Below are positions 63,364 to 64,000 of a DNA stretch of 64,000 bases, piece after piece. The notes under the pieces were generated by a model. It did no database searches. It saw only the letters and a program-made list of their open reading frames with translations, and had not been told where the DNA came from. Position 1 is the stretch's first letter. The number at the start of each line of letters is the position of its first letter. The stretch comes from Salegentibacter_A chungangensis (GTDB lineage: Bacteria; Bacteroidota; Bacteroidia; Flavobacteriales; Flavobacteriaceae), in assembly GCF_042678405.1 (NCBI RefSeq), contig NZ_JBHTLI010000001.1, positions 2,170,001 through 2,234,000 on the forward strand, in the 5' to 3' direction. Both the position numbers and the translations under genes were made by a program.

Positions 63364-63912
63364 ATGAAAAAAATAATTTTACATATCATAATTCTACTGA
63401 CTCTGTTCAGTTGTAATAGCCGTTCACAGAAAAAGAAAAGTGAAATGAGAGAATCCAATCAATCTGAAAGAACTGATACGATTATTAATTATCGTACGGA
63501 CGGGACAAAAGAGTTTGAAGTTCTAACAAAAAATGGATTAAAAAGTGGAAACGGATTTTACTTTGACCAAAATGAAAATATTGTGGGTTTTAAGCATTAT
63601 GAGAAAGACACTCTAAATGGATATGGATTAATTCTCAATAAAGATACATTCCGCCCGAAATACTTGTATGAGACAAATAATGGAAAACGAGACGGAGTTA
63701 TGATTGAGTTTTATGAAAATGGAGTTATTAAATCATTCAGAAGTGCTGACATTTTTAATGATAGCCAAAATATTAAATTCCACGAAAATGGGGCTATTAA
63801 AATGATCGGACAGACTAAAAAAGGAAGAGGTAACGGAACCGTTTATTATTTTGACGAAAATGGGATTTTAGAAGAAACTATAGAATATGAAAATGGAAAT
63901 GTCAAAAAATAA
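63364..63912 (+). CDS. Cassette 24: MORN-variant repeat lipoprotein
   Basis: The ATG at 63364, only 11 nt after the boundary, gives 182 residues. The signal is a lipoprotein type (IILLTLFSCNS). MORN-like repeats follow: INYRTDGTKEFEVLTKNG, GNGFYFDQNENIVGFKHYE, MIEFYENGVIKSFRSADI and GTVYYFDENGILEETIEYEN. It resembles the YwqK-type repeats of cassette 9 in style but not in exact sequence. Confidence 0.75.
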   Translation: MKKIILHIIILLTLFSCNSRSQKKKSEMRESNQSERTDTIINYRTDGTKEFEVLTKNGLKSGNGFYFDQNENIVGFKHYEKDTLNGYGLILNKDTFRPKYLYETNNGKRDGVMIEFYENGVIKSFRSADIFNDSQNIKFHENGAIKMIGQTKKGRGNGTVYYFDENGILEETIEYENGNVKK

Positions 63913-63917
63913 AATAC

Positions 63918-64000
63918 TGTTGCCAACAACGGTTAACCCAAATTCGCGGTATCCGACATAATTTGACTAATTTTAAAAACAAACCTAGTCTAGAACACGC
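63918..64000 (+). repeat. attC-like site of cassette 24 (type B, cut by the window end)
   Basis: End TGTTGCCAAC exactly complements the start GTTGGCAACA of cassette 24. The left half of a type B site follows and is cut at position 64000, so the array continues. Confidence 0.85.

Larger units (their letters stand above)
39892..64000 (+). mobile_element. Integron-like element: integrase, attI and array of 24 cassettes (right end outside the window)
   Basis: A tyrosine recombinase gene (39892-41070) is followed by a probable attI at 41098/41099 and then head-to-tail cassettes with boundaries, as last base G: 41767, 42093, 43136, 44583, 45322, 48036, 48705, 49528, 50247, 50988, 51690, 53611, 54378, 55147, 55930, 56600, 57509, 58166, 59552, 60365, 61179, 62490, 63352. 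Each cassette begins TT and ends in a foldable repeat of about 140 bp. The first and last 7-10 nt of each cassette are mutually complementary. By eye, GC falls sharply compared with the core to the left. Cassettes 1 and 7 are identical. The array continues beyond position 64000. Seen in sequence: repeats, boundaries, complementarity. Inferred: excision and integration by this integrase. Confidence 0.88.

Noticed and set aside
41638..64000. The regularly spaced repeats as a CRISPR array
   Set aside because: Repeats are about 140 bp, imperfectly inverted, and separated by 190-2600 bp that mostly carry genes. Neither repeat nor spacer length fits CRISPR, and no cas gene is present.
41638..64000. 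The repeats as dispersed MITE or insertion-sequence ends
   Set aside because: A MITE family would not show cassette-specific complementary arms, a constant orientation, exactly one copy per gene, or an exact gene-plus-repeat duplication cut at G^TT. No transposase is in the array.

Overview
The window reads as a marine-type Flavobacteriaceae (Bacteroidota) chromosome. The signs are a type IX secretion adhesin with a gliding-type C-terminal domain followed by PorP/SprF and OmpA genes, repeated TAnnTTTG promoter boxes, AT-rich leaders without clear Shine-Dalgarno motifs, and housekeeping families typical of flavobacteria. By eye the first 41 kb has core-like composition and the last 23 kb is much more AT-rich. 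One assembly gap of 95 Ns lies inside a repetitive gene.

Region 1 (1-24.7 kb) is core genome. It holds kdsC, an SMR exporter, a UbiA prenyltransferase, maf, a lipoprotein, a small MscS-like channel, a PIG-L protein with a 36-residue membrane peptide and a sodium:solute symporter, a Gfo/Idh oxidoreductase, a DUF2911 protein, an SRPBCC-SDR-photolyase operon, kdsB, a RecD-like helicase, DUF3822-rsmD, the RNase P RNA (minus strand), dnaX, miaE, and a minus-strand run pdxH-sixA-ppk1-ppx. Region 2 (25.3-34.8 kb) is a type IX secretion module: a giant repeat adhesin, PorP/SprF and an OmpA-family protein. Region 3 (35-39.8 kb) holds a CAP-domain protein, RNase Z, the pyrR-pyrB operon and small genes.

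Region 4 (39.9 kb to the window end) is the main discovery: an integron-like gene-cassette array. A tyrosine recombinase that lacks a recognisable IntI-specific insertion is followed 28 bp after its stop codon by a probable attI. Then come 24 consecutive cassettes in the window, each ending in a foldable attC-like repeat of about 140 bp, and the array runs off the right edge. The first 7-10 nt of each cassette are complementary to its own last nt, not to those of its neighbour. This is what is expected if each cassette excises as a circle that rebuilds a folded attC. Cassette 1, next to attI, is an exact 669-bp copy of cassette 7, cut precisely at the G^TT crossover point, which is a footprint of recent cassette movement. 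The integrase points in the same direction as the array, with attI at its 3' end, unlike classical integrons.

Most cassettes carry one small gene whose start codon lies 11-33 nt after the crossover, and many encode secreted proteins, lipoproteins or membrane proteins. Several look like defence or toxin-type modules. Cassette 6 is a three-gene minus-strand operon with a Pycsar-like membrane effector, a class III nucleotide cyclase, and an E2-like protein that keeps the catalytic-type Cys and carries a SEC-C motif. Cassette 12 pairs a Panacea-like/DUF488 fusion with an unknown partner. Cassette 19 has a two-gene membrane module, and cassette 22 a HEPN-like protein. The likely novelty is a Bacteroidota integron-like platform driven by a non-canonical integrase and stocked with candidate anti-phage cassettes.
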